In this document: positions 13,645-20,753 of the stretch, piece by piece
Layout of the letters: each line of letters starts with the position of its first letter
Position numbering within the stretch: position 1 is the first letter of the stretch
Assembly (NCBI GenBank): GCA_045134375.1
Contig: JBGUVL010000010.1
Coordinates: 1 to 20,813 of the forward strand
Direction of reading: 5' to 3'
Length of the DNA: 20,813 bases
Source: JBGUVL01 sp045134375
Lineage (GTDB): Bacteria; Bacillota_I; Bacilli_A; Erysipelotrichales; Erysipelotrichaceae
The notes under the pieces: generated by a model
Told to the model about the DNA's origin: nothing
Databases searched by the model: none
What the model saw: the letters and a program-made list of their open reading frames with translations, nothing else
Made by a program: the position numbers and the translations under genes

Positions 13645-14189
13645 ATTCGTCGCGTATTGTTATTGGGATTTTCTTTTTCCTTTCCTTTACTACAAGTATC
13701 GTGCCTTTTCTTATTGGCAAAGATCTTATGTTGTGCCAAAGTTACCAAGCGTTTCTTTCATTATTGGATAAGCCCTATCTGACTTCCTCGATATTTGCTC
13801 GGGTGGTGTTAGCTAACTTAGATTATTTTCAATTTTCTTTGCTTTCGCTATTCGCATCATTGATTCGTGTGACATCGATTATGAATTTGATCATGTTGTT
13901 TCTAAGTGCATATTTAGTGGCAGCATGGCAAGAAATGCTAATGAAACCATATCGAAGAGCATTTCTTATCATCGTGGGAACTTATCTTTTAAGTTATTTT
14001 TTGATTGCACTTGTGCTGTTACTAGGTTTTTCTATTTCCTCATTTGGAACCATCATTACACTGTTTCGTTGCGTCGGTGTAATCTTAATGGTGGGTCATG
14101 GGGGAATCATGATAACGGCTGCCGTGGTAGTAAGCAAAGAAATACATGATGATTACCTATTTTTTAAAAAGAAAACCCCGCTTCTCTAG
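13632..14189 (+). CDS. Unknown polytopic membrane protein
   Basis: No family recognised. The 185-residue protein has four or five hydrophobic segments (about 9-28, 65-80, 83-102, 110-134, 143-168) and a short basic C-terminal tail (FFKKK). The start is uncertain: ATG 13632 overlaps trmL by 13 nt, and the nearest AAAGGAG is about 16 nt upstream. ATG 13602 is in frame but has no ribosome site, so coupling to trmL translation is likely. It is the last gene of the radical SAM-rdgB-trmL operon and its stop lies in the loop of the terminator. Nothing in context indicates a substrate. Confidence 0.75.
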   Translation: MERLDSSRIVIGIFFFLSFTTSIVPFLIGKDLMLCQSYQAFLSLLDKPYLTSSIFARVVLANLDYFQFSLLSLFASLIRVTSIMNLIMLFLSAYLVAAWQEMLMKPYRRAFLIIVGTYLLSYFLIALVLLLGFSISSFGTIITLFRCVGVILMVGHGGIMITAAVVVSKEIHDDYLFFKKKTPLL

Positions 14190-14210
14190 AGAAAGTGGGG
14201 TTTTCTTTTT
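14166..14210. terminator. Long bidirectional terminator between convergent genes
   Basis: The 14-bp perfect stem AAAAAGAAAACCCC (14166-14179) pairs with 14197-14210, extended inside by CTTCTC/GAGAAAG. Both strands end the hairpin in a T-rich arm. The loop holds the stop codon of the plus-strand gene, and the right arm touches the stop of the DUF3892 gene. Confidence 0.92.
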
Positions 14211-14457
14211 AGAATTCTTTTAAATTGGATAAGTTATTTGAATCATCACCATCATTTTTTCCACGGATGTGTCGTGCACCATCACGTCCAGTAAATGGTA
14301 GGGCATTTTCGATTTCGCCGTTTTCCACAGCTTCTAATGCCATTTCATAGTCATACACTTTACCAGAACTAGATTTAAATTCTTTTAAAGTTCCATCGCT
14401 GTTTTTACGTACGGCTACAAAACGTTCTTTTTTACTGTTGGTTTTCTGTTTCGCCAT
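14209..14457 (-). CDS. DUF3892 domain protein
   Basis: An 82-residue soluble protein that fits the DUF3892 pattern: RFVAVRKNSDGTLKEFKSSSGKV (in part, 12-34), YEMALEAVENGEI (37-49), then GARHIRGKNDGDDSNNLSNL (60-79), with the family's closing IRxxxDGxxxNNLxxLP-like signature. Function is unknown; the small beta-rich domain is common in Bacillota. AGGAGG lies 9 nt before ATG 14457. It lies downstream of asnB with no terminator seen between them, but a TATAAT (14499-14504) with a weak TTTTTA (14522-14527) 17 bp away could give it its own promoter. Confidence 0.85.
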   Translation of the reverse strand: MAKQKTNSKKERFVAVRKNSDGTLKEFKSSSGKVYDYEMALEAVENGEIENALPFTGRDGARHIRGKNDGDDSNNLSNLKEF

Positions 14458-14498
14458 ATTTTTTTACCTCCTAACACTATTCTTAGCGTTAAAAAGCA

Positions 14499-14527
14499 AT
14501 TATATTCGTCCTTTTCGATAGTAAAAA
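14499..14527 (-). promoter_or_regulatory. Possible promoter of the DUF3892 gene
   Basis: On the minus strand, TTTTTA (14522-14527), 17 bp, perfect TATAAT (14499-14504). The -35 is poor, so activity is uncertain. Confidence 0.45.
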
Positions 14528-14538
14528 ATGGAAAGTAA

Positions 14539-16122
14539 TTATTCACCACTTTTTCCATAGTTTGATAAAACACGGGCACTTGGATCATCTACTTGACATC
14601 CTTCCCAACTTTGATTTGGCAGCCAATAGGCATCAATTAAAGTATCAAAACCGGCATAGTATTTATCAAATAGTTCACGATAGTAAAGACTTTCTTTGGT
14701 ATAAGGAGGACAATGTTGGTAAGAAGCGCATTTTTCTTTCATTTCTTCCTCAGTGTAAAGGGTTTCCGCATATTCTTTAATATAGTTGACTAATGAATGT
14801 CCAACGGCATCGGAAAATGCTGCCTTGTCACGATATAAGATTTTCTCTGGTAGCGTATCGCCTTCGAATGCTTTTCGCAATAAATATTTTCCCATTTGAT
14901 AGGTGTTCATTTTTTTCTTAGGAGCAATGCTCATGACATAATCGACAAAGCTAAGATCACCAAAAGGAACACGTCCTTCTAAGCCATTGGAAGAAATGCA
15001 ACGATCCGCTCTTAATACATCGTATTGGTATAGCTCATGTACTCGTTTTTGTGCTTCTTTTTGAAATTCGATTTCATTGGGAGCAAAATCGGTATATTTG
15101 TAGCCAAATAATTCATCGGAAATTTCTCCGGTAAATAATACTTTGATATCAGTATTTTCGTGGATCCATTTGCATAGTAGATACATACCGATTGACGCAC
15201 GAATGGTTGTAATATCCCAAGTTTCTAAGATTTGTACCACTTCTTCAATCGCGTTTAGTACATCTTCTTTGGTAATGATAACTTCCGTATGGTCGCTGCC
15301 GATATAATCGGCTACCTCTCTTGCATATTTTAAATCAATCGCATCTTCGCTCATTCCAATCGCAAAGGTTCGAATCGGAGTAGCAATCATTTTTGATGCG
15401 ATGGAACAAACCAATGAAGAATCCAATCCCCCACTTAATAGGTAGCCAACCGGAGCATCCGCATCCATTCTTTTTTCTACCCCTTTGGTTAAACGAAATT
15501 TAATACCACTGCAGATGGTATCAAGATCCGAATCAATACAACGACTTGCTTTGGCAGGGTCGTGATAGCAAGTGAAGCATCCTTTGTAATAATAATGTCC
15601 CGGTGGGAAAGGGAATACCATAGAACATAAAGTTGTTAATGCTTTTGCTTCACTTGCAAACATAATTTTTCCACTTTCCTTATGGTATCCATAAAACATA
15701 GGTCGAATGCCAAAAGGATCACGAGCCGCTACTACCGTATCGGCTTTTCGATCGTATAAAACACAAGCAAATTCAGCATCCAGTTTCGCAAACATTTCAA
15801 CACCGTATTCCATATACAAAGGAATCAATAATTCACAATCACTTTCTGAAACAAAATCATAATCTTTTTCCTCTAATTCTCTTTTCACTTTTCGAAAGCC
15901 ATATAGTTCGCCATTGCAGACCACGCTATATCCATTGCGATGGAATGGTTGCATTCCTTTTTCGTTTAACCCCATGATAGCCAAACGGTGGAACCCAAAA
16001 ATGCCATATTCCTGGTATTCTACACGACTCATATCCGGACCTCGGTAGGCGATTTTAGAAAACTCCTTCTCGAACACTTCTTTTGCGATATTTGTATCGC
16101 TGCTAAACATAAATCCACACAT
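14539..16122 (-). CDS. asnB: Asparagine synthetase, glutamine-hydrolysing
   Basis: Makes asparagine from aspartate, glutamine and ATP. The 527-residue protein has an N-terminal class II glutamine amidotransferase domain: nucleophile Cys2 right after Met1, YRGPD (26-30), HRLAIM (45-50), NGELYG (70-75) and ESDCE (93-97). The ATP-pyrophosphatase synthetase domain follows, with the PP loop SGGLDSS (230-236), and later FTGEISDELFGYKYT and GLEGRVPFGD. All key residues are present and the length is close to E. coli AsnB (about 550). AAGGAG lies 9 nt before ATG 16122. Expression is very probably controlled by the Asn-specific T-box in its leader, so it is made when uncharged tRNA-Asn accumulates. Confidence 0.97.
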   Translation of the reverse strand: MCGFMFSSDTNIAKEVFEKEFSKIAYRGPDMSRVEYQEYGIFGFHRLAIMGLNEKGMQPFHRNGYSVVCNGELYGFRKVKRELEEKDYDFVSESDCELLIPLYMEYGVEMFAKLDAEFACVLYDRKADTVVAARDPFGIRPMFYGYHKESGKIMFASEAKALTTLCSMVFPFPPGHYYYKGCFTCYHDPAKASRCIDSDLDTICSGIKFRLTKGVEKRMDADAPVGYLLSGGLDSSLVCSIASKMIATPIRTFAIGMSEDAIDLKYAREVADYIGSDHTEVIITKEDVLNAIEEVVQILETWDITTIRASIGMYLLCKWIHENTDIKVLFTGEISDELFGYKYTDFAPNEIEFQKEAQKRVHELYQYDVLRADRCISSNGLEGRVPFGDLSFVDYVMSIAPKKKMNTYQMGKYLLRKAFEGDTLPEKILYRDKAAFSDAVGHSLVNYIKEYAETLYTEEEMKEKCASYQHCPPYTKESLYYRELFDKYYAGFDTLIDAYWLPNQSWEGCQVDDPSARVLSNYGKSGE

Positions 16123-16148
16123 AATAATTCTCCTTTTTCTCTAATTAA

Positions 16149-16407
16149 TAAAAAAAACAGTCACTCATCCCATAGGGACGAATGACTGTTATCCGCGGTG
16201 CCACCCTGATTATCATACACCATTGTATGATCACTTTTATTAACTATCATTAATAAGAACGATAACGCATTTCGTGCGGCTTACACTACTTCATTCGCAT
16301 AAGCGACTCAGAGGTGTTTTTCTTTTTGTGCCTTATCATCGAATTCCCACTATCTTCGATTCACTGTGGACAGACTCACAAAGGTACTTTTCCTCGTCAT
16401 AGTCGAT
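16149..16407 (-). promoter_or_regulatory. T-box riboswitch, Asn specifier (AAC), upstream of asnB
   Basis: The T-box consensus AGGGTGGCACCGCGG is on the minus strand at 16193-16207. The terminator hairpin is 16156-16190 (AACAGTCA with TGACTGTT and an inner CGTCCC/GGGATG stem) followed by eight T. Stem I begins near 16400: CGACT and GAGG pair with AGTCG and CCTC across a kink-turn-like GA motif. Aligning the specifier loop on the GAAA-NNN-A pattern of known T-boxes gives AAC at 16316-16318, an Asn codon. The antiterminator bulge TGGC would pair with GCCA, which fits the discriminator G of tRNA-Asn. Uncharged tRNA-Asn should stabilise the antiterminator and switch asnB on. The alternate antiterminator pairing was not worked out fully. 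Confidence 0.95.
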
Positions 16408-16413
16408 ATGTTT

Positions 16414-16441
16414 ATTTTACCTATTTTTCATTACTTGTCAA
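16414..16441 (-). promoter_or_regulatory. Promoter of the asnB T-box transcript
   Basis: On the minus strand, perfect TTGACA (16436-16441), 16-bp spacer, TAAAAT (16414-16419). Predicted start is near 16407, just before stem I. The rest of the gap to 16541 is A-rich with no further feature seen. Confidence 0.75.
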
Positions 16442-16541
16442 TAGAAATGAAAATAAATTACAAAAAAAGAAACTATTTTCATTGCAAAAAAAGAAGGCTT
16501 TGTAAATAGTATTTCAATGGAAAAAGAAAAAGAAGGTAGAT

Positions 16542-16570
16542 TTGCTAAATCAAAGCAATTATTATATAAT
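16542..16570 (+). promoter_or_regulatory. Promoter of the small membrane protein/CNNM/RidA operon
   Basis: TTGCTA (16542-16547), 17-bp spacer, perfect TATAAT (16565-16570), followed by an AGAGGTGAT ribosome site and ATG 16591. Confidence 0.72.
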
Positions 16571-16590
16571 AACAGGCAAGAGGTGATTCT

Positions 16591-16737
16591 ATGATCGAGA
16601 ATGTCAGTGATTTCATATCCTTATTGATTCCTGTCACAATCGTTATCGTGGCACTTCTTTCTACGCTTCGTTCATTACGAAAACGGAAGCAGGAAAAAAT
16701 ATTGACTACAAGCGAAAAATATTATAGGGAGTGGTAA
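16591..16737 (+). CDS. 48-residue single-pass membrane protein
   Basis: A short gene that length cut-offs miss. The product starts MIENVSDFI, has one hydrophobic helix at about 7-25 (ISLLIPVTIVIVALLSTL), then a strongly basic stretch (RSLRKRKQEK, 27-36) and a polar tail ending in YYREW. The positive-inside rule predicts an outside N-terminus and a cytoplasmic tail. Support: consensus promoter, AGAGGTGAT ribosome site before ATG, and a stop only 3 nt before the TTG start of the CNNM gene, whose ribosome site lies in its last codons. No family recognised. Position suggests an accessory subunit or a translational-coupling leader for the transporter-like protein. Confidence 0.7.
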   Translation: MIENVSDFISLLIPVTIVIVALLSTLRSLRKRKQEKILTTSEKYYREW

Positions 16738-16740
16738 ATT

Positions 16741-18012
16741 TTGGATAGTCATGAGCTCGTTTGGGGTTTGGTGTTAGTCTTTTTAGTGAGCCTTTCTGCT
16801 TGCTTTTCATCAACCGAAACAGCATTTAGTAGTGTCAATGGAATTCGTTTAAAGAATATGGCAAAAGAAGGTAGTCACAAAGCTGAGATCGCTTATGATG
16901 TGTACAAGCAGGGAACAGCAGCGATTACGACGATTCTGATTGGCAATAATATTGTGAATATTTTAGCGACTGCCATTGCGACGGATTTGTTTACCAAATT
17001 ATTTGGAGCGGCAGGGGTAGCATTAGCGACTGCCATTATGACGGTGTTAATATTAATTTTTGGTGAAATTACACCAAAGGTAATCGCCCAGTCAGCGCCA
17101 GAAAAAGTGTGTATGGTAATGGCACGACCTATGAAAGTGCTTATTTTTATATTTCGACCAATCAGCAGTATCGTGGTTGGAGCCCAAAGTAAATGGGAAG
17201 AAAGCAGTGATATTGAAAAGGTCACAGCAACTGAGGATGAACTGTTAGAAATCGTAAATACGATTGAACAGGAAGGTGAGTTAGAACAAGATGAGCGTGA
17301 GTTAATTGAAAATGTCATCGAATTTGATGATACTTCCATTCGTGATGTCATGGTTACTAGAGAAGATGTAGTATGGATTTATGACAATGCGACTTATGAA
17401 GAATTAACCCTGATCATGAAGGAAAACAAGCTATCCCGTTTCCCGATCATATCGCATAAAACACTGAATGTCATAGGGGTAGTTCATGTGCGTGATGTAT
17501 TTGATGCCCTATTAAACAATAAACGAGTCAGCATTGAAGAGATTATGAGCGAACCAGTATTTGTGTCACAGCGTAAAAAATTGCCAGAAGCTTTACAGGA
17601 ATTACAAAAGGAGCGAGTTCATATGGCGATTGTGACCGAAAGTGCGAAGATCGACAATTTTGTTGGGGTTGTTACTTTAGAAGATATTATTGAAGAAATC
17701 GTAGGGGAAATCTATGATGAATATGATAAATTGCCTGACCATGTCATTGAAATTGGATTGCATTCCTATGAGTTGGATGGACAGGTAAATCTAGTGAAAT
17801 TCTTTGATCAGTATTTAGAAGATTATGAACTTCCACCCACAAAGGCAAAAACGATTGCACAGTGGATTTATGAGTTAAATGGCGAGAAACGTGTGCGTAA
17901 GGGCAGAGAAATTGAATTTGAAAATTTTGAAATCAAAGTACTGGAGACAAGTGAAGGTTATGCGACGAAAGCAGAGTTAACCGTATATACTCCAGAAGAA
18001 GATGATGAATAA
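16741..18012 (+). CDS. CNNM/CBS-domain membrane protein (HlyC/CorC family)
   Basis: A 423-residue protein with an N-terminal CNNM (DUF21) membrane domain (about 1-190: SACFSSTETAFSSVNGIRL, in part, at 17-35; three or four helices; IGNNIVNILATAIATDLF and FGEITPKVIAQ). A CBS-domain pair follows (about 200-325, with VREDVVWI-like VTREDVVWI, RFPII and GVVTLEDIIEEIVGEIYDEYD), then a C-terminal CorC/HlyC transporter-associated domain (about 335-418). The order is complete for the family, which takes part in Mg2+ homeostasis or export. The older hemolysin name is misleading. It starts at TTG, as shown by GGGAGTGG 6 nt upstream. The ridA-like gene follows 15 nt later in the same operon. Confidence 0.93.
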   Translation: MDSHELVWGLVLVFLVSLSACFSSTETAFSSVNGIRLKNMAKEGSHKAEIAYDVYKQGTAAITTILIGNNIVNILATAIATDLFTKLFGAAGVALATAIMTVLILIFGEITPKVIAQSAPEKVCMVMARPMKVLIFIFRPISSIVVGAQSKWEESSDIEKVTATEDELLEIVNTIEQEGELEQDERELIENVIEFDDTSIRDVMVTREDVVWIYDNATYEELTLIMKENKLSRFPIISHKTLNVIGVVHVRDVFDALLNNKRVSIEEIMSEPVFVSQRKKLPEALQELQKERVHMAIVTESAKIDNFVGVVTLEDIIEEIVGEIYDEYDKLPDHVIEIGLHSYELDGQVNLVKFFDQYLEDYELPPTKAKTIAQWIYELNGEKRVRKGREIEFENFEIKVLETSEGYATKAELTVYTPEEDDE

Positions 18013-18027
18013 TAGGAGGAAAAGAAA

Positions 18028-18498
18028 ATGCAGTTTTTACAGAAGTTTGAAAGTGAAAATGGACCAAAGGCAATCGGTCCTTATTCTCCCGCAGTAAAGT
18101 TAGGAGATTTTGTTTATTTAAGCGGACAGCTTGGAATGGACAAAAACGGAAATTTAGTCAGTGATGACGTAGTGGAACAAACGCATCAAGCGATGAAAAA
18201 CATTGGTTATTTATTAGATGAAATGGGATTGCACTATCGCCATGTTGTAAAGACCACAGTGTTTGTTGCTGATTTAAACGACTTCGGCAAAGTAAACGAA
18301 GTATATGGAAGTTATTTTGATGGTGTATATCCAGCAAGAAGTTGTGTCGAAGTTGCTCGTTTACCAAAAGATGCGAAAGTGGAAATTGAATGTATTGTAT
18401 TAGATACTTTAGTATATGAGCAACAAATGGAAGCGCATCAGTGTGGTAGTGGATGTGGTGATGGCTGCTCTGATGGTTGTTGCGGTGGATGCCAGTAA
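18028..18498 (+). CDS. RidA family protein with a Cys-rich C-terminal tail
   Basis: RidA (YjgF/YER057c/UK114) enzymes hydrolyse reactive enamine/imine intermediates such as 2-aminoacrylate. Residues 1-128 are a full RidA domain: GPYSPAV (17-23), YLSGQLG (30-36), Arg104 in YPARSCVEV and Glu121 in VEIEC, the residues typical of active members. Beyond the usual end there is a 28-residue tail with a regular cysteine pattern (Cys139, 143, 147, 151, 152, 155; CGSGCGDGCSDGCCGGC), rich in Gly, Asp and Ser and starting after a His. It looks like a metal-binding or redox tail and is not part of the standard family. The tail is in frame, ends in TAA and is followed directly by a terminator, so it is not a read-through artefact. 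Good AGGAGG ribosome site. Confidence 0.93.
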   Translation: MQFLQKFESENGPKAIGPYSPAVKLGDFVYLSGQLGMDKNGNLVSDDVVEQTHQAMKNIGYLLDEMGLHYRHVVKTTVFVADLNDFGKVNEVYGSYFDGVYPARSCVEVARLPKDAKVEIECIVLDTLVYEQQMEAHQCGSGCGDGCSDGCCGGCQ

Positions 18499-18528
18499 AA
18501 CAGTTCTTTGGAACTGTTTCTTTTTTTT
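18498..18528 (+). terminator. Terminator of the CNNM/RidA operon
   Basis: AAACAGTTC (18498-18506) pairs perfectly with GAACTGTTT (18511-18519) around TTTG and is followed by C and eight T. It begins at the last base of the stop codon. Confidence 0.93.
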
Positions 18529-18669
18529 ATGAGATGATGAGAGTATATTTTATTAGCGACATGGAACAACGTTACAAATAAAAAGTTACGATTACCAATT
18601 AGAATTATGATATTTTTACATTATTGATTTATCCTTTTTATGGAAAATGTGAAAAAAATGGGATTTTAA

Positions 18670-18698
18670 TTGCTTTCCTATGCAATATCGCATATAAT
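18670..18698 (+). promoter_or_regulatory. Promoter of the purine permease gene
   Basis: TTGCTT (18670-18675), 17-bp spacer, perfect TATAAT (18693-18698). The leader is only about 25 nt, with GAGAGG as ribosome site. In the preceding 140 nt I see no purine riboswitch; a direct repeat GTTAC-N9-GTTAC sits near 18571-18589 and is unexplained. Confidence 0.75.
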
Positions 18699-18729
18699 GA
18701 ATATGTTTTTTTTAAGAGAGGTATAAAAA

Positions 18730-20082
18730 ATGTTAGAAAAAATGTTTCATTTGAGCAACAAGAAATCTGACGTTAAAACCGAAATTATTGCCGGTATTAC
18801 TACATTCTTAGCGATGGCATATATTCTTGGTGTTAACCCAGCAATTCTTGGTGATGCAGGAATGGATGCTCATTCTGTCTTTATGGCAACTGCAATTTCT
18901 GCTGGTTTTGCTTCTATTGTGATGGGGATGGTTGCTAATTATCCAGTCGCTTTAGCTCCTGGTATGGGTGTAAATGCACTGTTCTCTTATACCGTAGTCA
19001 TTGGTTTTGGATATTCTTGGCAAGCTGCTTTAGCTGCAGTCTTTGTATCCGGTATTATCTTCCTAGTGATTTCAGTAACAGGAATTCGTAAGATGATCAT
19101 CAATGCTATTCCAGTACAGTTAAAATTAGCGATTGGTGCTGGAATTGGTTTCTTTATCGCTTTTGTCGGATTAAAGAATGCTGGTATTATCGTTGATAAT
19201 GCATCGACTTTTGTAAGTGTAGGAGATTTCTCTAATCCAACTGTATTATTGGCGTTATTTGGTATCTTGGTTACCATTTTCTTAGTCATCAAGAATGTTC
19301 CAGCAGGTGTTTTTGTTGGTATGGTAATTACTGCAGTTACTGGATTATTATTACACGAAGCATTTGGTATTAGTGTATTAGATGCTTATGGTGGAGAATT
19401 AATGCCTTCTTTACCAGCAACCGTGGTGACAACAAATTTTGAAATGCAGACATTAGGGGCATTTGTTAGTGGATTTGGTGAATTGTTCTCTAATATCGGG
19501 GTTGCTTTTGTTATTATTTTCTCATTTTTATTCGTTGACTTCTTTGATACGGCTGGTACATTAGTTGCGATTGGAAATCGTATCGGTTTAGTGAATGATA
19601 AAGGGGAATTAGAAAATGCAGAACAAGCTTTAGTAGCGGATGCTATTGGTACTGTTGTTGGTGCTGCATTAGGTACTTCTACAGTAACATCATTTGTGGA
19701 AAGCTCTAGTGGTGTTGGAGTAGGAGGAAGAACAGGACTTACTGCTGTGACAACAGGGGTACTCTTCTTCTTGTCAATCTTCATTTCACCAATCGTATTA
19801 AGTACAGCAGTTAATGCGGTAACTGCTCCAGCATTAGTTGTTGTTGGTATTATGATGGCACAGCAGTTAGGTGGCGTAAACTGGGATGATATGGTATTCG
19901 CTTCTGCTGGCTTTGTGACAGTTATCATGATGATTTTAACTTATTCCATTTCGAATGGAATTGCTTTTGGATTCATTACTTATGCATTAGCCATGTTAGC
20001 AGCAGGAAAAGGAAAGGAAATCAGCCCAATTATTTGGACATTGGTTGTTATCTTTGTCATCTACTTTGGTTGGTTGATTTAA
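18730..20082 (+). CDS. NCS2 family purine permease (AzgA/PbuG-type)
   Basis: A 450-residue uptake transporter for hypoxanthine, guanine or adenine, with the core of the AzgA branch: EIIAGITTFLAMAYILGVNP (18-37), MGVNALFSY (79-87), the FVDFFDTAGTLVAIG signature (about 273-287) and STVTSFVESSSGVGVGGRTGL (abbreviated TSFVESSSGVG, about 320-330). About 12-14 hydrophobic segments; length typical (430-490). The branch differs from the UraA/PbuX branch. Codons in this gene favour GCA, GGT and GTA, suggesting higher expression than the neighbours. It has its own promoter and terminator. Exact purine preference cannot be read from sequence. Confidence 0.94.
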   Translation: MLEKMFHLSNKKSDVKTEIIAGITTFLAMAYILGVNPAILGDAGMDAHSVFMATAISAGFASIVMGMVANYPVALAPGMGVNALFSYTVVIGFGYSWQAALAAVFVSGIIFLVISVTGIRKMIINAIPVQLKLAIGAGIGFFIAFVGLKNAGIIVDNASTFVSVGDFSNPTVLLALFGILVTIFLVIKNVPAGVFVGMVITAVTGLLLHEAFGISVLDAYGGELMPSLPATVVTTNFEMQTLGAFVSGFGELFSNIGVAFVIIFSFLFVDFFDTAGTLVAIGNRIGLVNDKGELENAEQALVADAIGTVVGAALGTSTVTSFVESSSGVGVGGRTGLTAVTTGVLFFLSIFISPIVLSTAVNAVTAPALVVVGIMMAQQLGGVNWDDMVFASAGFVTVIMMILTYSISNGIAFGFITYALAMLAAGKGKEISPIIWTLVVIFVIYFGWLI

Positions 20083-20095
20083 GGGTAAGAAAGTG

Positions 20096-20129
20096 CGGAA
20101 ACTTCGTTGGAAGTTTCCGTTTTCTTTTT
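20096..20129 (+). terminator. Terminator of the purine permease gene
   Basis: CGGAAACTTC (20096-20105) pairs perfectly with GAAGTTTCCG (20110-20119) around GTTG and is followed by TTTTCTTTTT. Confidence 0.94.
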
Positions 20130-20159
20130 GGGTATGATAAAATAAAAATGGTGATCATT

Positions 20160-20669
20160 ATGAATAAAAAAGCAATCATTCAGCTTACAAGGGTTGATAA
20201 TCGACTTGTTCATGGACAAGTTGGTGTAACTTGGGTAAATAGTATTAATGCGGATACGATCGTTGTGGTAGACGATGATGTAGTACTCAATCCGATGCGT
20301 CAGAAACTAATGGAAGGAGTGGCTCACACATCCAATGTTCGTATTCGTTTTTATAGCGTAGATGATTTTGCAAATGTTTATCATCAAGTAGAAAGTTCAC
20401 AACGACTATTTTTAGTGGTAGAAAATCCTGTTACTTTAATGCGATTAGTAAAAAAAGGTATTTTTTTCGATCGAGTCAATTTTGGCAATATGCATTATCA
20501 GCGTGGAAAGGTAGCATTTAGTCGTAAAATGTATGTAAGTGAAGAAGAAATCGATGCGATTAATTATTTGTTAGAACAAGGAGTCTATTTGTATTATCAA
20601 GATGTTCCAGGAACGATGCAAGAAAAAATCGGAAAGTTAGATTATGAAAGCATGAAAAAGCGAAGATAA
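20160..20669 (+). CDS. PTS system mannose/fructose/sorbose family IIB protein
   Basis: A 169-residue cytoplasmic IIB component that takes phosphate from IIA on a histidine and passes it to the sugar entering through IIC/IID. Family features: TRVDNRLVHGQVGVTW (10-25) with the phospho-acceptor His19, VVVDDDVVLNP, VNFGNMHYQRGK and the closing YYQDVP. The frame is open from 20034 inside the permease gene. ATG 20160, with GGTGAT just upstream, matches the family N-terminus and removes 42 spurious residues. It stands alone: a terminator precedes it, another overlaps its stop, and no IIA, IIC or IID gene is present in the window. It may serve a PTS encoded elsewhere or act as a regulator. The promoter is unclear (TATGATAAAAT near 20133). 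Confidence 0.92.
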   Translation: MNKKAIIQLTRVDNRLVHGQVGVTWVNSINADTIVVVDDDVVLNPMRQKLMEGVAHTSNVRIRFYSVDDFANVYHQVESSQRLFLVVENPVTLMRLVKKGIFFDRVNFGNMHYQRGKVAFSRKMYVSEEEIDAINYLLEQGVYLYYQDVPGTMQEKIGKLDYESMKKRR

Positions 20670-20683
20670 TTCTTTGCTTTTTT
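20655..20683 (+). terminator. Terminator overlapping the end of the IIB gene
   Basis: AAAAAGCGAAG (20655-20665) pairs with CTTTGCTTTTT (20672-20682), one G-U pair, loop of 6, ending in six T. The last codons and stop lie in the stem and loop. Confidence 0.75.
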
Positions 20684-20699
20684 AGCGTTTGGCACAGAC

Positions 20700-20728
20700 T
20701 TGCTTATTTCGTAGGTTTAGGCTATATT
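20700..20728 (+). promoter_or_regulatory. Promoter of the last, partial gene
   Basis: TTGCTT (20700-20705), 17-bp spacer, TATATT (20723-20728). GAAAGGATG then precedes the start region. Confidence 0.6.
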
Positions 20729-20753
20729 TAATGAAAGAAAGGATGTGTGGGTG

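Noticed and set aside
16314..16505. 63-codon plus-strand frame opposite the T-box
   Set aside because: It lies antisense to the structured T-box leader and its promoter; no ribosome site or protein pattern.
18529..18729. Possible purine riboswitch before the purine permease
   Set aside because: No purine aptamer core or expected loop sequences are seen, there is no leader terminator, and the promoter leaves only about 25 nt of leader.
19386..19928. 180-codon minus-strand open frame inside the purine permease gene
   Set aside because: It is antisense to a well-supported gene and rich in Thr/Ala/Pro/Asn, as expected from the complement of membrane-protein codons. The same holds for 16893-17351 and 18987-19292.
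20692..20705. Sigma-54-like TGGCAC...TTGC before the last gene, tempting next to a mannose-type PTS gene
   Set aside because: The GG and GC elements are 9 rather than 10 nt apart, and the TTGCTT is better explained as the -35 of a sigma-A promoter with TATATT 17 bp downstream.
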